A stretch of DNA of 64,000 nucleotides from assembly GCA_033032865.1 (NCBI GenBank), contig JAWHQI010000040.1, positions 12,569,001-12,633,000 of the forward strand. The letters are read 5' to 3'. This document shows positions 51,272-62,689 of the stretch, in pieces. Below the pieces are notes generated by a model. The model did not search any database, was not told the DNA's origin, and worked only from the letters and a program-made list of their open reading frames with translations. Each line of letters opens with the position of its first letter. Position 1 is the first letter of the stretch. Position numbers and translations under genes: made by a program. The stretch is from Dactylorhiza incarnata (Eukaryota > Streptophyta > Magnoliopsida > Asparagales > Orchidaceae).

Positions 51272-51555
51272 ATCTCCTCATATTTAGCTTAACAAATTTT
51301 TAAAGTGATTTTAAAATTATTCATCATTTTTCTTATGAAGAAAGTCAAAACATGAGCAGGCAACTGAATTTTTTTATCTTTAAGATAGAAGTCATAAGAA
51401 GTATTTCTATCGAGAAGTTTTGTGAAGATTAGACAATAATATGAGCTGTTTTTCAGAATAATAAAATATTGAAATTCCCTTGAGATTATCCTTTTTCAAT
51501 CTTCTCCAGTCCTCCTAAGCTCAGCAACATACCTTTTAAGTTTCAAAATTCTCAG

Positions 51556-53086
51556 CTACATGTCTTCCCTAGGAGGTAGCTTCCTCCTTTTGGTATAATA
51601 AATTTGTACATGTCTTTTGGGAAACTCCAGTGGCTCTTCCTCATCATCTACCTGTTTCTCCCCCTGAGCTGATGAAGCAACATTTTCAGCAGCCTTTGTT
51701 ACAACCAAAGACTTTTCCAATCCAGCATTGATCTCCCCCTGAGTCTCTGCAACCATTTGTGCAGCCTCTCTTGCAATCACAAGTACATCATTCTATTCAG
51801 CAACATTAGTTGTATCAAAGAACTGGTTCAGATCAGCTTCAGCATCAGACTCCATCAAGATAGTTTCATTTCCTATAATTTTAAATGGGTCTGGCCCATG
51901 TTCAGTAACAGAGACCTCTTGATTGGCTTCCTGGTCTTCCTCCTGAATCTCCCCCTTCTTAACCTCAAGGGCAAGAGAGGTTAAGAAAGGCTTTGTCACA
52001 GGGTAGGAAAACAGCCTTGACTGCATATGTTCCATAGAGGCAGTGACCCCATCAACCTTGGTTTGCATGTGATCAAATGTGGTTTTGAACTTGAAGGCAT
52101 GCTCACTCATCAGAGTGGTGATAGAGTCAGTAGTCAACCCCCCTGCCTGGAAAATGATGGAATTTAGATTGAAAGGAGTGGCTGGCAAAGTGGTTGGATT
52201 GATTCTGGTAGGAGATAAAGGTAGATCTGTGGTATGTAAATGAGCTAGATCAGATACTTGGATAGTGTTTGAGTTTGGATGAATGGATGATGATGGTGGT
52301 ATTTAAGGCAGAGTAGTTGTTTGGGTTGGTAGGATAGTTTGCTCTGGAATGGTGGGAGAAGGAACATTATTCTGTGGAGAGGGTGGAGGAGATGTCTCCC
52401 TCTGGGACCCATGCTTAATGATTTGTCTGGTCCATTTGGAGAACAAAGCTATTGCGAGTCTCTTTCCAGGAGGGATAAACACTCCCTTTGAAGTGTGTAG
52501 ACTGGGGTAACTATGCTTGAGAACTTGACTCATGATGGTCATGTAAACATTCTTCTTATGTGAGATCAGTTTGAGAAGACATTTTCTCTAGGTAATATGC
52601 TTTCCAAGGACTTACACCCCCATTATGTGCAACTGAGTCTTGGGGATGTCATCATGCGCCAAAGTCTTGCATAACAGTACTTTCCCCACAATGCCTGCCA
52701 ATAATCTATATTTTTCAGAAAAGTCATTCTTCTTCAGATGGATTGGCTTGGTCTTTGAGAAGTGCATGCTTTTGAGAACTTCTGTTATCTCTGAATCAGA
52801 TAACTCTGCAACATCGTCCCCTGGAAGTAGATCAAAAGCCCCCTGGATGACTTCAGCAGTGATTTTCACTTCAGAACCAACAATATTCCCTTTTATTGTC
52901 CCATTCCTTCAAATTGAACGCGTGCCACGAACTCTGTCAATTCAGCTTCATATAATTTGCATCTGGTGGATATTAATTTATCCAAACCAAGATTACTGAA
53001 AAGGAGAAGTATCCCCTAAACATATTGGCAGCAACATTGAAGGAATCTAGATCAACACTGAATCTAGAGTTTGTCTTTGGCGACAT
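51556..53086 (-). pseudogene. Extra sense ORF of element D, downstream of RT
   Basis: Starts at ATG 53086 (MSPKTNSRFSVDLD). Pieces in several frames: TAEVIQGAFDLLPGDDVAEL, SEKYRLLAGIVGKVLLCKTL (52869-52612), a Pro/Thr-rich linker (52542-52303), then a helical part (TTDSITTLMSEHAFKFKTTF, GVTASMEHMQ), acidic stretches, and a basic end (KRRKLPPRED, 51556). The LL.GKVLLCK block is like accessory ORFs seen in many plant copia/gypsy derivatives rather than an envelope: no signal peptide or membrane segment. Function unknown. Confidence 0.6.
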
Positions 53087-53377
53087 TGATGCACCTGCAA
53101 AATATTAAACAAATGAGAGAGAGAGAGAACAAGAAAAAAGAGAGCGGGGAAGATGAAGAGTTTGAAAGAGTAATAAATATAACAGAAGCCTGGTATAAGT
53201 AGACGATACGTCGAAAGTTAGGGCACAATGCGACGTATTTTAGGAAAGAGTCGACACAGCGTGCTAAAATTGATCTAAGGAAAGAATTCTGTGCGCGCTT
53301 ATGAAGTCGAAGTCGCGCCGACTTGTATTCGACGTAACTTCTAGTATACCTTATCAAACATTATGTCGATGCATGTG

Positions 53378-54334
53378 TCAATTAGCATCGACGTTGCGTC
53401 GAATAAGTTCATACCAAACACTTGGAGCTTGCTTTAGACCATATATTGCTTTACTTAATTTATAAGCATAAGAGGGAAAAGATAGATTGACAAAACTTGG
53501 AGGTTGTTCTACATAAACCTCTTCTTGTAGAGTGTCATTGAGGAAAACACTTTTGACATCCATCTGATATACTTTGATCCTCTTATAGGCGACATAGGCA
53601 AAAAATAATCTGATAGCCTCCAATCTAGCCACTGGAGCGAAGGTCTGATTGTAATCTATTCCTTCTTCTTGCCTGTACCCTTGTGCTACCAGTCTTGCTT
53701 TATTTCTGACTATGACTCCATTGGAATCCAAATTATTTCTATATACTCATTTGGTTCCAATGATTGAGTAATTTCCAGGCCTTTCAATTAGAGTCTAGAC
53801 CTTATTTCTTTCAAATTGAGCTAGCTCTTCTTGGATGACAACAACCCAGTGGTGATCATTGTCTGCTTTCTCAAACGTCTTTGGTTCATGTTGGGAAATG
53901 AAACATTGCAACATAGACTCATTTGACATTTGGTTCCTTGTTTGTACTCCAAGAGTCATGTTTCCTATCACTTGAGAAGGGGGGTGATCCTTGAGATTTA
54001 TTCTCTTAGGGTTAATTCTAACTACATCAAGTGTAGGAGAGATCTCTTCAATTGCTTCTTCTTCAACAACAATTTCTGGTTCAACAACTTGTATTTGAAT
54101 TTGAAGAGTGTCTTGTGCTGTGTTATTAACAACTCCATTAGAATCTTCATCATCTGAATTATTATCAGCAATGTCCAGCTGATTAGTGCGCTCTTTGGAT
54201 GATCCTTCTCCATTTTCCTTAATACTTAGTTGCTCCAACTCAGCAACCAGGGGATCGTTATCCTGCAAAATATTATTGGTGGAAGTTTCCCTCCTCTTAG
54301 AAAATACGTTAGCCTCATGAAATACTACATTCAT
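53378..54334 (-). pseudogene. pol: Integrase C-terminus and truncated RT of element D
   Basis: 54334-53795: acidic integrase tail ending in DHHWVVVIQEELAQFERNKV (RT entry). 53731-53378: RT motifs [57 protein letters not shown] and [15 protein letters not shown]. It stops there; the YVDD box and RNase H are missing. Past the break the sequence shows TCGACGCAAC words also found in the LTR. Confidence 0.85.
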
Positions 54335-54339
54335 AGATT

Positions 54340-55580
54340 TTTATTTTAAGAGTCATTTTATTATAGCACATATAGGCCTTGCTTGATGATGAATATCCTA
54401 CGAAGATATCATCATCAGCCTTCTTGTCAAATTTGACAAGATGGTTCTTTCAATTATTTAATATGAAGCAAGTATAGTCAAAAATCCTAAAGTATGATAC
54501 TATATGTGCCTTTCCCTTCAGGAGCTCATAAGGAGTCTTTAACTGTCTTGTGAATAAGTCTTCTATTCAGAACATAATTGACAGTGTTAACTGCTTCAAC
54601 CCAAAAGGACTCAGGCAAGTTCAACTCAGCCAACAATGTCCTTCCTGATTTAATTAGGGTTCTATTTTTTCTTTCAGCTACCCCATTTTGCTGAGGAGTT
54701 CTAAGAGCTGAAAAACTGTCTTATCCCTTCATCCTCATAGAATCTACAAATTAACTAATTCTCAAACTCTGTGTCATGGTAACTTCTGATTATAACAACT
54801 TGAGTATTGAATTCAGATTGAACCTGTCTAATGAATCTTGAGAGGATCTTGAAGGTTTCAGATTTAGCTCTCAGAAATAACACCCAAGTGATCCAGAAAA
54901 ATCATCCACTACAACTAGAGTAAAAGACTTTCCTCCTAAGCTCAGAGTGGAGATTGGACCAAACAAGTCCATGTGCATCAAATAAAGTGTTCTGGGTGAA
55001 TCATTCTTAATAATTAGTTTGAATGATAACTTGGTTTGCTTGCCCATTTGGCAAGCCCTACATGGATTTTCTTTCCTATACTTACCTCTTGGCAAACCTC
55101 TTACTAGATTATTTTTAACTAACTTGGCTATGGTCTTATGATTTAAATGACCAAGCCTCCTATCCCAGAGCTCATTTCTGTCTATTTCTGAATTGAACAG
55201 ACAGATCTCCTTTGAGTTGGAATTGAAGTCAACTGCATACACATTTCATTTTCTATAGCATCTGACTAGAGTTGGCACTATTGCATCTGTTAGAGTTGAC
55301 AATTTGGTATAGGTTGCGAGTGAATACTACTTTGTATTCACCATCACAAAGCTGACTAATGCTAATAAAATTATGTTGAAGACCTTCAACATAAGCTACT
55401 TTAGAAAAAGAGATGTCTCCAATTTTTATCATAGCATAGCTTTTGGTTTGACCACAGTTGGAGTCACCAAATATTACCTCAAGGCTATCCTTGGCCTTAT
55501 AACTTTCCAGTAAGTCCTTTTGCCCAGTCATATGTCTGGAGCAACTACTGTCTAAATATTACATCTGGTTTGTGGATGGA
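54340..55580 (-). pseudogene. pol: Protease and integrase of element D
   Basis: Protease near 55570-55520 reads LDSSCSRHMTGQK (copia-type Asp-Ser active-site word), preceded by a stop. Then GLQHNFISISQLCD. The GAG-pre-integrase block at 55180-55020 reads RRLGHLNHKTIAKLVKN and CRACQMGKQTKLSF (His/Cys zinc site). MDLFGPI and LVVVDDFSG carry the first two acidic positions. The DDE remainder (54870-54340) is broken. Confidence 0.82.
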
Positions 55581-55603
55581 CAGCCCCTGACCTGCACATC
55601 CAA

Positions 55604-57600
55604 TTAAACATTAGTTGGGACCCAGTTTACCTTGGGCTCATTGCTTCTACCATTACATGGGGTTATGAAAGTGTAAAAAGGCCTTTCATGATACCCCTTT
55701 GGATAAAAGAGTGTTGGTCTATTAAACCAACAACTTCTAGCTTCATGTCCAAATTTATTACAGTAATTACATTTAGGTTTGTGAGTATAAGATTCAGAAA
55801 ACATTTTAGTATGTATCATGTTAAAATGGCTCACTGGAAAGTTGCTTCGACTAGAAGTCGATGCAACTGCCTGATTGCATCGATATGAAGTCGACGTTGG
55901 TATGAAGTTGCGTCGAGAAGAGGTAGACGCAACTTCATACTTGCGTTGATTAGAAATCGACGCACTTACAGAATTGTGTCTAGTTAAAATTGACGCATGT
56001 TTCCAGTTTTCAGAAACTTTTATTTTTGAAACCTGATTTTCTAGAGGCTTCTTCCCTAGAATACCCTGATAGTTTGATGAGCTAGCCCTATTGAATACTG
56101 TTATTCTATCGGGATCTTCATCGAAGATTATAATAGGTTGCTTTTCTTTAGCTTTATCAAAAGCTACAAGATTCTTCCAAGCAGGTGTGCTGGAAGATTT
56201 TCCTGAGTTTGTTGGCTCGGCTTCTAACCCTAGGTTCTTGAATCTCACAGAGAGATTCTCAGAAATATCTTTCAGCTTTTGACTCCTACCATTTAGGGAG
56301 TCTTCAAAGGCTTTTGCCTTTGTAAGCTCTTCATGTAGTGATTTGTTTTCTAAGGTTAATTCATCAATTTGTTTTTCTAGTTTTTCTAGATCAATTCTAA
56401 GTTGATAGTACACATAATAGTGGTTCTCATCAAGCTTTTTAATTTTTAATTCTTCTAATTCTTTTCTAAGCAATTTTATTTACTTTTCTGATTCTCAGTG
56501 ATCATGACTGAATTCTTTAAAACATTCTTTAAATTCATCTAAGGTAAAATCAAAATCAGTAAAGTAAGATACTTGATCCTTTTCATCTTCAGACAATGCC
56601 TCCAAAGCCATTAGACAGGCTTCTTCAGCAGCTATTTCTTCTTCACTCTCTGATGAAGAACTTGACTCAGAGTCTGAGTCACTCCACGTTTCAGCAATGA
56701 AACCTCTTCCTTTCTTTCTATCCTTCTTCCTGGAGGACTGCTTCTTGTGAACTTTATCCTTCTGTTCTTCAGTCATTTTGGAGCTATATGTCCTGGCTTT
56801 CTGCAAACAAAACAAATGACCTCCTTGCTAGGTGTTTGGTCAAACTTTGGCTTGCTGACATTTCTGTCTCTTCTTCTGGAATCTTCTGACTTGATCCATC
56901 TCTTGAATCTTCTGGCCAGGAGATTGAACATCTTCTCTTCAGTACTTGAAGGCTCTCCATCAGATGCCTTCAATGCAATGGATCTTTCTCTAGGTGTACA
57001 GTCTTTCTCCTTTGCATCAGATTCTGCCCTACTCTTCAAGAGAAGCTCATATGACTTCAATTTGCCTAACAAGGCATCAATGGTAATCTCATTGTGGTAT
57101 CTGGACTCTCTGATGGCCCAGATCCTTGAGTTCCATGTGCTTGGGAAGCACTTGAGGAGCTTATCATTGATCTCTGTCACTGGGATCTCCTTGTCCAGTC
57201 CCTTGAGCTCATTAACTATTATGCTGAATGTTTCATACATTTCAGCAACTGACTCCTCTGCTCTCTTTTGAAAGTTCTCATACTGGGATATGAGTAGGGA
57301 CCTTCTGTCCTTTCTTTCATCAGAGCTTTGATAGAGATTTCAGATTTTCTTAGCTGATTGACAGTCAACAACTTTCTGGAAAATCTCATCAGACATTGTG
57401 GACACCAAGATGTTCATTGCCTTGGCATCACCGTCCTTTATTTTTCTTCAGCTTCTATCCATTTGTCTCTTGGAACTAGCTCTTTTGTTGTTTTTTCACT
57501 GGAATCCTTCTTGTATGACATATGGGTTCCTGTCAGAATGGAATCAAAAATAACTTCATCAATAGAGTTCATGTAAAGCTTAATTCTGGCTTTCAGAGTG
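55604..57600 (-). pseudogene. gag: Large gag of element D
   Basis: Capsid part 57600-56773 with YETFSIIVNELKGLDKEIP and LKCFPSTWNSRIWAIRESR, then a CCHC-like knuckle (CFVCRKPGHIA). Next an acidic Ser-rich stretch (56495-56815), a coiled coil (LEELKIKKLDENHYYVYYQL), Ser-rich repeats VASTSSR.NF, and a second knuckle, CNYCNKFGHEARSC (about 55760-55730). Length and two knuckles are unusual for small copia gags and typical of SIRE-like elements. Stops and frameshifts at several points. Confidence 0.8.
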
Positions 57601-57753
57601 TAAACATTTCCAAGTTACACAATGGAGGTCTTGTGGATGCAAATCCCTTGAAATTATTTGAACTCTTTTTTAGAAAATAAATTTATATAATAGTTGTTAT
57701 TTTATAACTGTCAGATCTTTTTGATCAAGGTGTTAACCTTTTCTGATCAACCT

Positions 57754-57767
57754 ATCTCTGATACCAA
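57754..57767 (-). other. Primer-binding site of element D
   Basis: TTGGTATCAGAG on minus, one base from the LTR end; complement of the initiator tRNA-Met 3' end. Confidence 0.75.
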
Positions 57768-57768
57768 T

Positions 57769-59283
57769 TGAAAGGGGGAACAGTTATACCTCTGAGAATT
57801 CTCTAGAGGGGGTGATTAGAGATTTAAAATAATTTATTCAAAACTATAAATCAGATTTAAGTATTTTCTGATTAGCATCCACAATCACACAACCACAATT
57901 AAGTAAACACAGCAGGAATTAAAAGCAGGAAACAAAAATAGAAAACATCACAGAAAATAAGCACAATACAGAAGACACAAGAAATATAGTGGTTCCTCAA
58001 AATCTGGGTACATCCACTCTTCTACCACTTTGATAGGAATCCACTATCACAGTGTCTGAGTCTTTTGATAAGGAGACTCATAACCAGACACTGAGTCTTT
58101 TGTTAATGAGACTCTCAGAACTATTGACTGAGTCTTTTGATAAGTAGACTCTCAAAACCAATACAACTAGATCTTTTGATAAGGAGATCTTGAACCAGGC
58201 AACCAGATCTTTTGATAAGGAGATCTTGAACCAGACAACCAGATCTTTTGATAAGGAGATCTTGAACCAAACTGATTCTTTTGAAGAGGGATTCTAAAAA
58301 CTCTTTTTACTGTAACAAAAAGTGAGAGAGAAGGTAAAAAAGTAAGTAGGAAGAAGAATAGGTCTTCTGAATTGAATCCTCTTTCAACAATTTCTCTGAG
58401 GATTCTTGGCACTTTAGTGTACTGGATCTTGAATATGATTAATCATTTTTGAGGAGAAGAAAGGATTATTAAGCTCTTTGATCTGCTGTTATCAGATTGT
58501 TCTCAGATTATCTGTAGCAGAGAGAAGGGTAGGAAGAAGAAGAAGCTTTTTGAAAATCTCAGTTCTTCTGTCTGATTAATTTCTGTATTCTATTGGCTAT
58601 GATTAAAGATAGGGCACAATGGCGACAAAGGATCCATATAGCCGACCCCACTATAGTGGGATAAAGGCTTGAGTGTTGTTGTTGTATTGTGTATGTTCTT
58701 TCCTCTACTTCAAATCTGTGTATATCAATCCCTAGAGAATTTCGAATTCTTCCCACTTGGTGATTGTCTTTAGAAGGAATAAAATAATATGTTTCTATAG
58801 TTGACTTCAGAAATCCCGTCGACCTCTTCAAAATTCTTCCTTATATTTTTTGGAAATTCTGTAAAGAATTCTTTCCTTATATCAGCTCTCTAAGATTCAA
58901 ATAACTTCCAAAGTTATAGTCTTCAAATAATTCTGAATAAGAGCCTCTAAAATTTCCTTTCTGGATAGATGTCGATGCTACTTCGAGTTCTAGTAGAGGG
59001 AGCGTCGAATTCTGCTTCAGAATGAGAATCTGTCGACTTGACTGAATACTCGACGTTACGTTGATAACTTATCGACGTATGCGTCGACTACTGCTCTGGA
59101 GAGACGTTGACATTGCCTTGATCGATTTTCTCCTTGTTTTTAGCTTGTTCTCGTGCCTGACTAGACAGACTTCCTATTACATCTGATCAAATTACTCTCT
59201 CTATACAACATGGGTAATTATCCTAGGATGTAAAATCACTTATAAATAATTTGTTAAGTTACATCATAGGGTTTTTCCCAACA
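57769..59283 (-). repeat. Right (5') LTR of element D
   Basis: 1515 bp. Includes a 33-bp tandem array of AGATCTTTTGATAAGGAGAT-type units (58050-58290) and a SINE tail insertion (58596-58684) absent from the left LTR. Confidence 0.9.
58596..58684 (+). mobile_element. 5'-truncated TS-like SINE in the LTR of element D
   Basis: The 89 bp carry GGCGACAAAGGATCC, GCCGACCCCACTATAGTGGG, ATAAAGGCTT and a (TTG)n end, the 3' part of TS-type SINEs. Short target copies TATTG at 58591-58595 and 58685-58689. The other LTR has the empty site, so the insertion is younger than element D. Confidence 0.8.
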
Positions 59284-59457
59284 CATGTCACCACTGTGTC
59301 ATCAATTCTTGTATCTTGTTGACTTAGATTGAAAACCCTGGTTTGAATTTGTCTTTCTTGCGAAGATTCTTCTATTGGTTCTTGTGTTCCTTTCAAAAGT
59401 TTGCTTCCAAAGTGGACATTTGTTTCAGTGATGTGCAGGGCGATGACATTTATAATT
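59284..59457 (-). pseudogene. Element E, part 1b: gag-protease junction
   Basis: On minus the frame reads toward the protease start that resumes at 49704 (…VVTCMIYAHNHLVKV, then LLDTRATHSFIS). It begins with the end of a zinc-knuckle segment (CHRPAHH) whose other half is at 61053. It demonstrates that elements D and F are insertions. Confidence 0.7.
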
Positions 59458-61052
59458 GTTGGAAATGTCTCGCAATGTCGGTCTATTAGTGTTTTTAGTA
59501 ATAGTTGGGTTTAGTCCCACATGGTTTGTCCGTGCTTAAGAGTCTCTTGTAATGCTATAAATAATCCCCTATGTGGAAGAATAAAGATCAATCCATTGTG
59601 ATTTCTAATCTCCAACATGGTATCAGTGCCAAGGAGAATCTTTCCTCCGTGAGCTAGGGCTTTCTGTGACAAATCGCTCGCAGGGACGTCTTTTTTTTTT
59701 CGATCGTCTTGTCTTGCCGATGATCCCGCCTGGAGGCATTTCTGTCGGCATTCTCCCAATTCCGCTTCGACGAAGATCCCGTCGACCTCGTCTGAGTTTT
59801 CTTCCTGCTTTCTTTAACCTTTCGTCAACATCGATACCCTTCTAGAGATCCTGTCGAGCCCGTCCTTCAGCTTCATGCCTGTCGAAGGTTCCGCCTGGTA
59901 GTGGCGAGGCTTTCTACTATTTCGTTCGTCTCGTAGTGACGACATCGCCGAGTTTTCCCGCTGCTGCCTCGTCGATCCCTTCTCCTGTCTGCTATCGTTC
60001 AGTGCTGCTTTGTCGGAACCCTAGCTGCGTCGTCCTATCCTCATCGACGATGGGTTACTCTGCTTTCTGGGTTTTTTCGCTTCCAGCCGCTGCTGTCTGT
60101 GCTCCTTCCGGATCTTCCGATGGAGATCCTATTCGATATTCTTGCTGCTGCTGTCGACGCTGTTCGGGTTGCATTCCTCTTGTTGTTGAGATTCAGAATT
60201 TGCCTCTCTGCCGCTACCCTTCTAATTTTTATCACTTCCAGCGGCTTCCGCACCTTCTAGGGCGCTGATCTCTCGCCAAAGCTGAAGTTTTGTGTTTTTT
60301 TTTGTCGTTTTATGTGGTTTTAATTGCCTGTTAATATTTGCTTCGTATCGTCTTGTTATGCCTATATGCATGTGTTTTCCACGTGAGGGGGAGTGTTTGG
60401 GATGACGGCGACTCAGATGATCTTTCCCGATTTTTGCCTTCGTTCCACACGCCCTCTAAGCTTTTGTCGTCTGTTGTTATTCGTCTCCCCATATTTCTTT
60501 CGATTGGTCGTGTGTTCGGACACGACTGGTGTTGGTTGTTTTAATATCAACGGGTTGTGTCGCATGGGACGTGTCGTGCGGGACCGGCCTTTGTGCGGAT
60601 TATCCCCGACAGATATCCCCGGTTGCCCGTTTGATGATTTGCTCCACATCTTTCGTTCTCTTTCGCATGCTGTGTGTGTAGGTGGTGTTGGTTGATCGGT
60701 TTCCAGCAAGTCCACGTCGTGTGTGGGTCCTGCGTCGTGTGTGGGTCAGCATCGTGTGTGGCTGTCCCCGACTTGATTCCCCGGTTTCGATTTTCCCCCG
60801 GTGGCTCGTCTGATGTTTTGTCCCGCATCGCCTACCTCCATTGTCGTTATTTGATGTGTCCAAGCTGAAGGTTCTCCCTTCAGCTTGAGGGGGAGTGTTG
60901 AAAATGTCTCGCAATGTCGGTCTATTAGTGTTTTTAGTAGTTGGGTTTAGTCCCAGATGGTCTGTCCGCGTTTAAGAGTCTCTTGTAATGCTATAAATAG
61001 TTCCCTATGTGGAAATTAAAGATCAATCCATTGTGATTTCTAATCTCCAACA
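59458..61052 (+). mobile_element. Element F: small non-autonomous LTR element (1.6 kb)
   Basis: LTRs of 160 and 157 bp (59458-59617, 60896-61052), TGTTG(G/A)AAATGTC...CTCCAACA, nearly identical. Target words ATAAT/ATAAC. Primer site TGGTATCAGTGCC directly after the left LTR; purine tract TTGAGGGGGAG before the right LTR, both copia-like. TATA-like GCTATAAATA in each LTR. The 1.28-kb interior has no gag or pol; only short Ser/Arg-rich frames. TRIM-like but longer than most. It is inserted in gag of element E. Confidence 0.9.
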
Positions 61053-61690
61053 ATAACATACTCCAGTCTTAGCTAGACATTCACCGGGGTGAAACTTTCC
61101 ACATTTCTCACACTTCTTTGGTCCCACCTATTGAGTAACACTGCCACTCCTTTTCAGAGTTTGAAACTCTTTCTTCTGTTTTTCCATTTAGAATTTCCTC
61201 TTGCCTCTTCTTTTGAAAATCCTTTCTTCGTTATGCCTTCTAAGTTCCTATTTCTAGTAAACTCGCTCTTTCCACCAAATCACTATACTTTTGTATCACC
61301 CGAGATATAAAAACAATTAGATATTATCTCGCAATCCTTGCTGAAAGTGGAATCATTCTTCCTCATTCATTTGCAATGCCCCGACATAATAATTGAGTAA
61401 ATTTAGTCACGTATTATACCACTAAATGATTTCCTTGTACCGGTCGGAAAAATTTCTTCTAACAATTGCTTTTCGGACCGAGGCATAAACTAGCCTATGA
61501 ATTTTCTAAGAAATTCAGTCCATGGAATTGCCTCCTTTCTTTCTAGCATATTTCCCCTCCAACATACAATCCTACCATCTTTTAATCTCGCCTTCCAAAG
61601 GAAAGGTTACCAGATCGACTTTTTCGTCTCCAGGACACTTCATGGATCCAAAAGTTTTTTCAATTATATTTAATTAATCCTCTGGTTCAA
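61053..61690 (-). pseudogene. gag: Element E, part 1a: gag
   Basis: On minus from about 61645: KCPGDEKVDLVTFPLEGEIK (capsid start of Tekay/Del gag), then degenerate capsid with stops, then the zinc knuckle KKCEKCGKFHPGECLAKTGVCY near 61140-61060, continuing into 59457. Upstream gag codons are lost at the duplicated sequence that begins near 61700. Confidence 0.75.
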
Positions 61691-61724
61691 TTGGGGAGAC
61701 TCTGTTGTGTGCTCGCCGGTTTAG

Positions 61725-62400
61725 TGGCCGGAGGCGGAGGGGATACTTTCGAGCTAGAACTGCGGTTGCCTAGATGGAGAGCGCTCGAGAGGAGAGAGCT
61801 ACCAAAATCTCTTTCACAAGACAAGAAAATTATAAATACTTCTTGGATACCTTCATACAAATCCCACTTGCCTATAAATAGGCTACACGACTATTTTAAA
61901 TGCAAACCTTATCCATAGAACAACCAAACATAACTAATAATAATAAAAAAACACTAAAGATACAATAATTAGACCGATCACCCGTGGCCCATGGCCCATA
62001 ACGTATTACCTGACCATCAAATTGAGCTTGTCCTCAAGCTTGAACGAAGATCTACCAATTGATCAGAGACGGAGGGGATACTTTGGAGCCGAAACTGTGT
62101 CTGCCTAGGAGGGGCGTGCTCGGGAGGAGAGAGCTACCAAAATCTCTTTCACAAGACAAGAACATTATAAATATTTCTTTTATACCTTCATATAAATCTC
62201 ACTTGTCTATAAATAGACTACAAGACTATTTTAAATGCAAACACTAACCATGTAACAACTAAGCACAACTAATAATAATAATAAAAGACACTAAAGATAC
62301 AATAACTAGACCCGTCACTCCTGGCCCATGACCCATAGCATCTCATCCGACCTTCAAATTGAGCTTGTCCTCAAGCTTGAACGAAGATCTACCAAATTGA
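61725..62400. repeat. Tandem duplication of about 340 bp, LTR-like
   Basis: 61725-62055 and 62066-62400 match throughout: GGAGGGGATACTTT, GAGAGAGCTACCAAAATCTC, CTATAAATAG, GACCC.TCAC.C.TGGCCCATG, GAGCTTGTCCTCAAGCTTGA, GAACGAAGATCTACCAA. Each copy has a TATA-like word. It could be two LTRs with almost no interior, or a leader duplication upstream of element E gag. Confidence 0.8.
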
Positions 62401-62689
62401 TCGTGTTCCTTTATTGAACGCCAAAATAGCTCCTTGTAGCACGATTTTGTAGCGGGAGCTACATAGAGCGACAAGCCTTCTTTGTACTCATTGGCGTCAA
62501 GGATGAGTTGTAATTCATATTATGTCAAGTCGTTCCGCATTTATGTGTATTTATCCCGGTTGAGGGTATTTTTGTCTTTCTCTGTTTTAGGGTTTCCCCT
62601 ACTCATGTATATGTATGAGTAAGGGTCCTTTGAGATAATTCTACTTGGATCCCCATATACCCTCAGGATCTTTCCTGTTCCGTCGCCAC
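62401..62689. other. Unique sequence before element G, possible LTR fragment
   Basis: Contains TATGTGTATTTATCCC and a T-rich stretch. No gene seen. Confidence 0.3.

Larger units (their letters stand above)
50285..59283 (-). mobile_element. Element D: Ty1/copia LTR element, partly decayed, with extra 3' ORF
   Basis: Perfect target duplication CATGT (50280-50284, 59284-59288). LTRs begin TGTTGGGAAAAACCC and end CCCCCTTTCA on minus. Right (5') LTR 1515 bp, left (3') LTR 987 bp owing to deletion in the left copy and an insertion in the right. Primer site next to the 5' LTR: TTGGTATCAGAGATAGG (initiator tRNA-Met). Order: gag, protease, integrase, first half of RT, then an extra sense ORF. The integrase-before-RT order proves copia. 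Large gag and extra 3' ORF suggest the SIRE/Maximus side. RT is cut before YxDD, so it is non-autonomous. It is inserted in element E. Confidence 0.92.

Noticed and set aside
51556..53086. Envelope-like gene of element D
   Set aside because: No signal peptide, transmembrane segment or coiled-coil/fusion arrangement. Resembles plant retroelement accessory ORFs instead.
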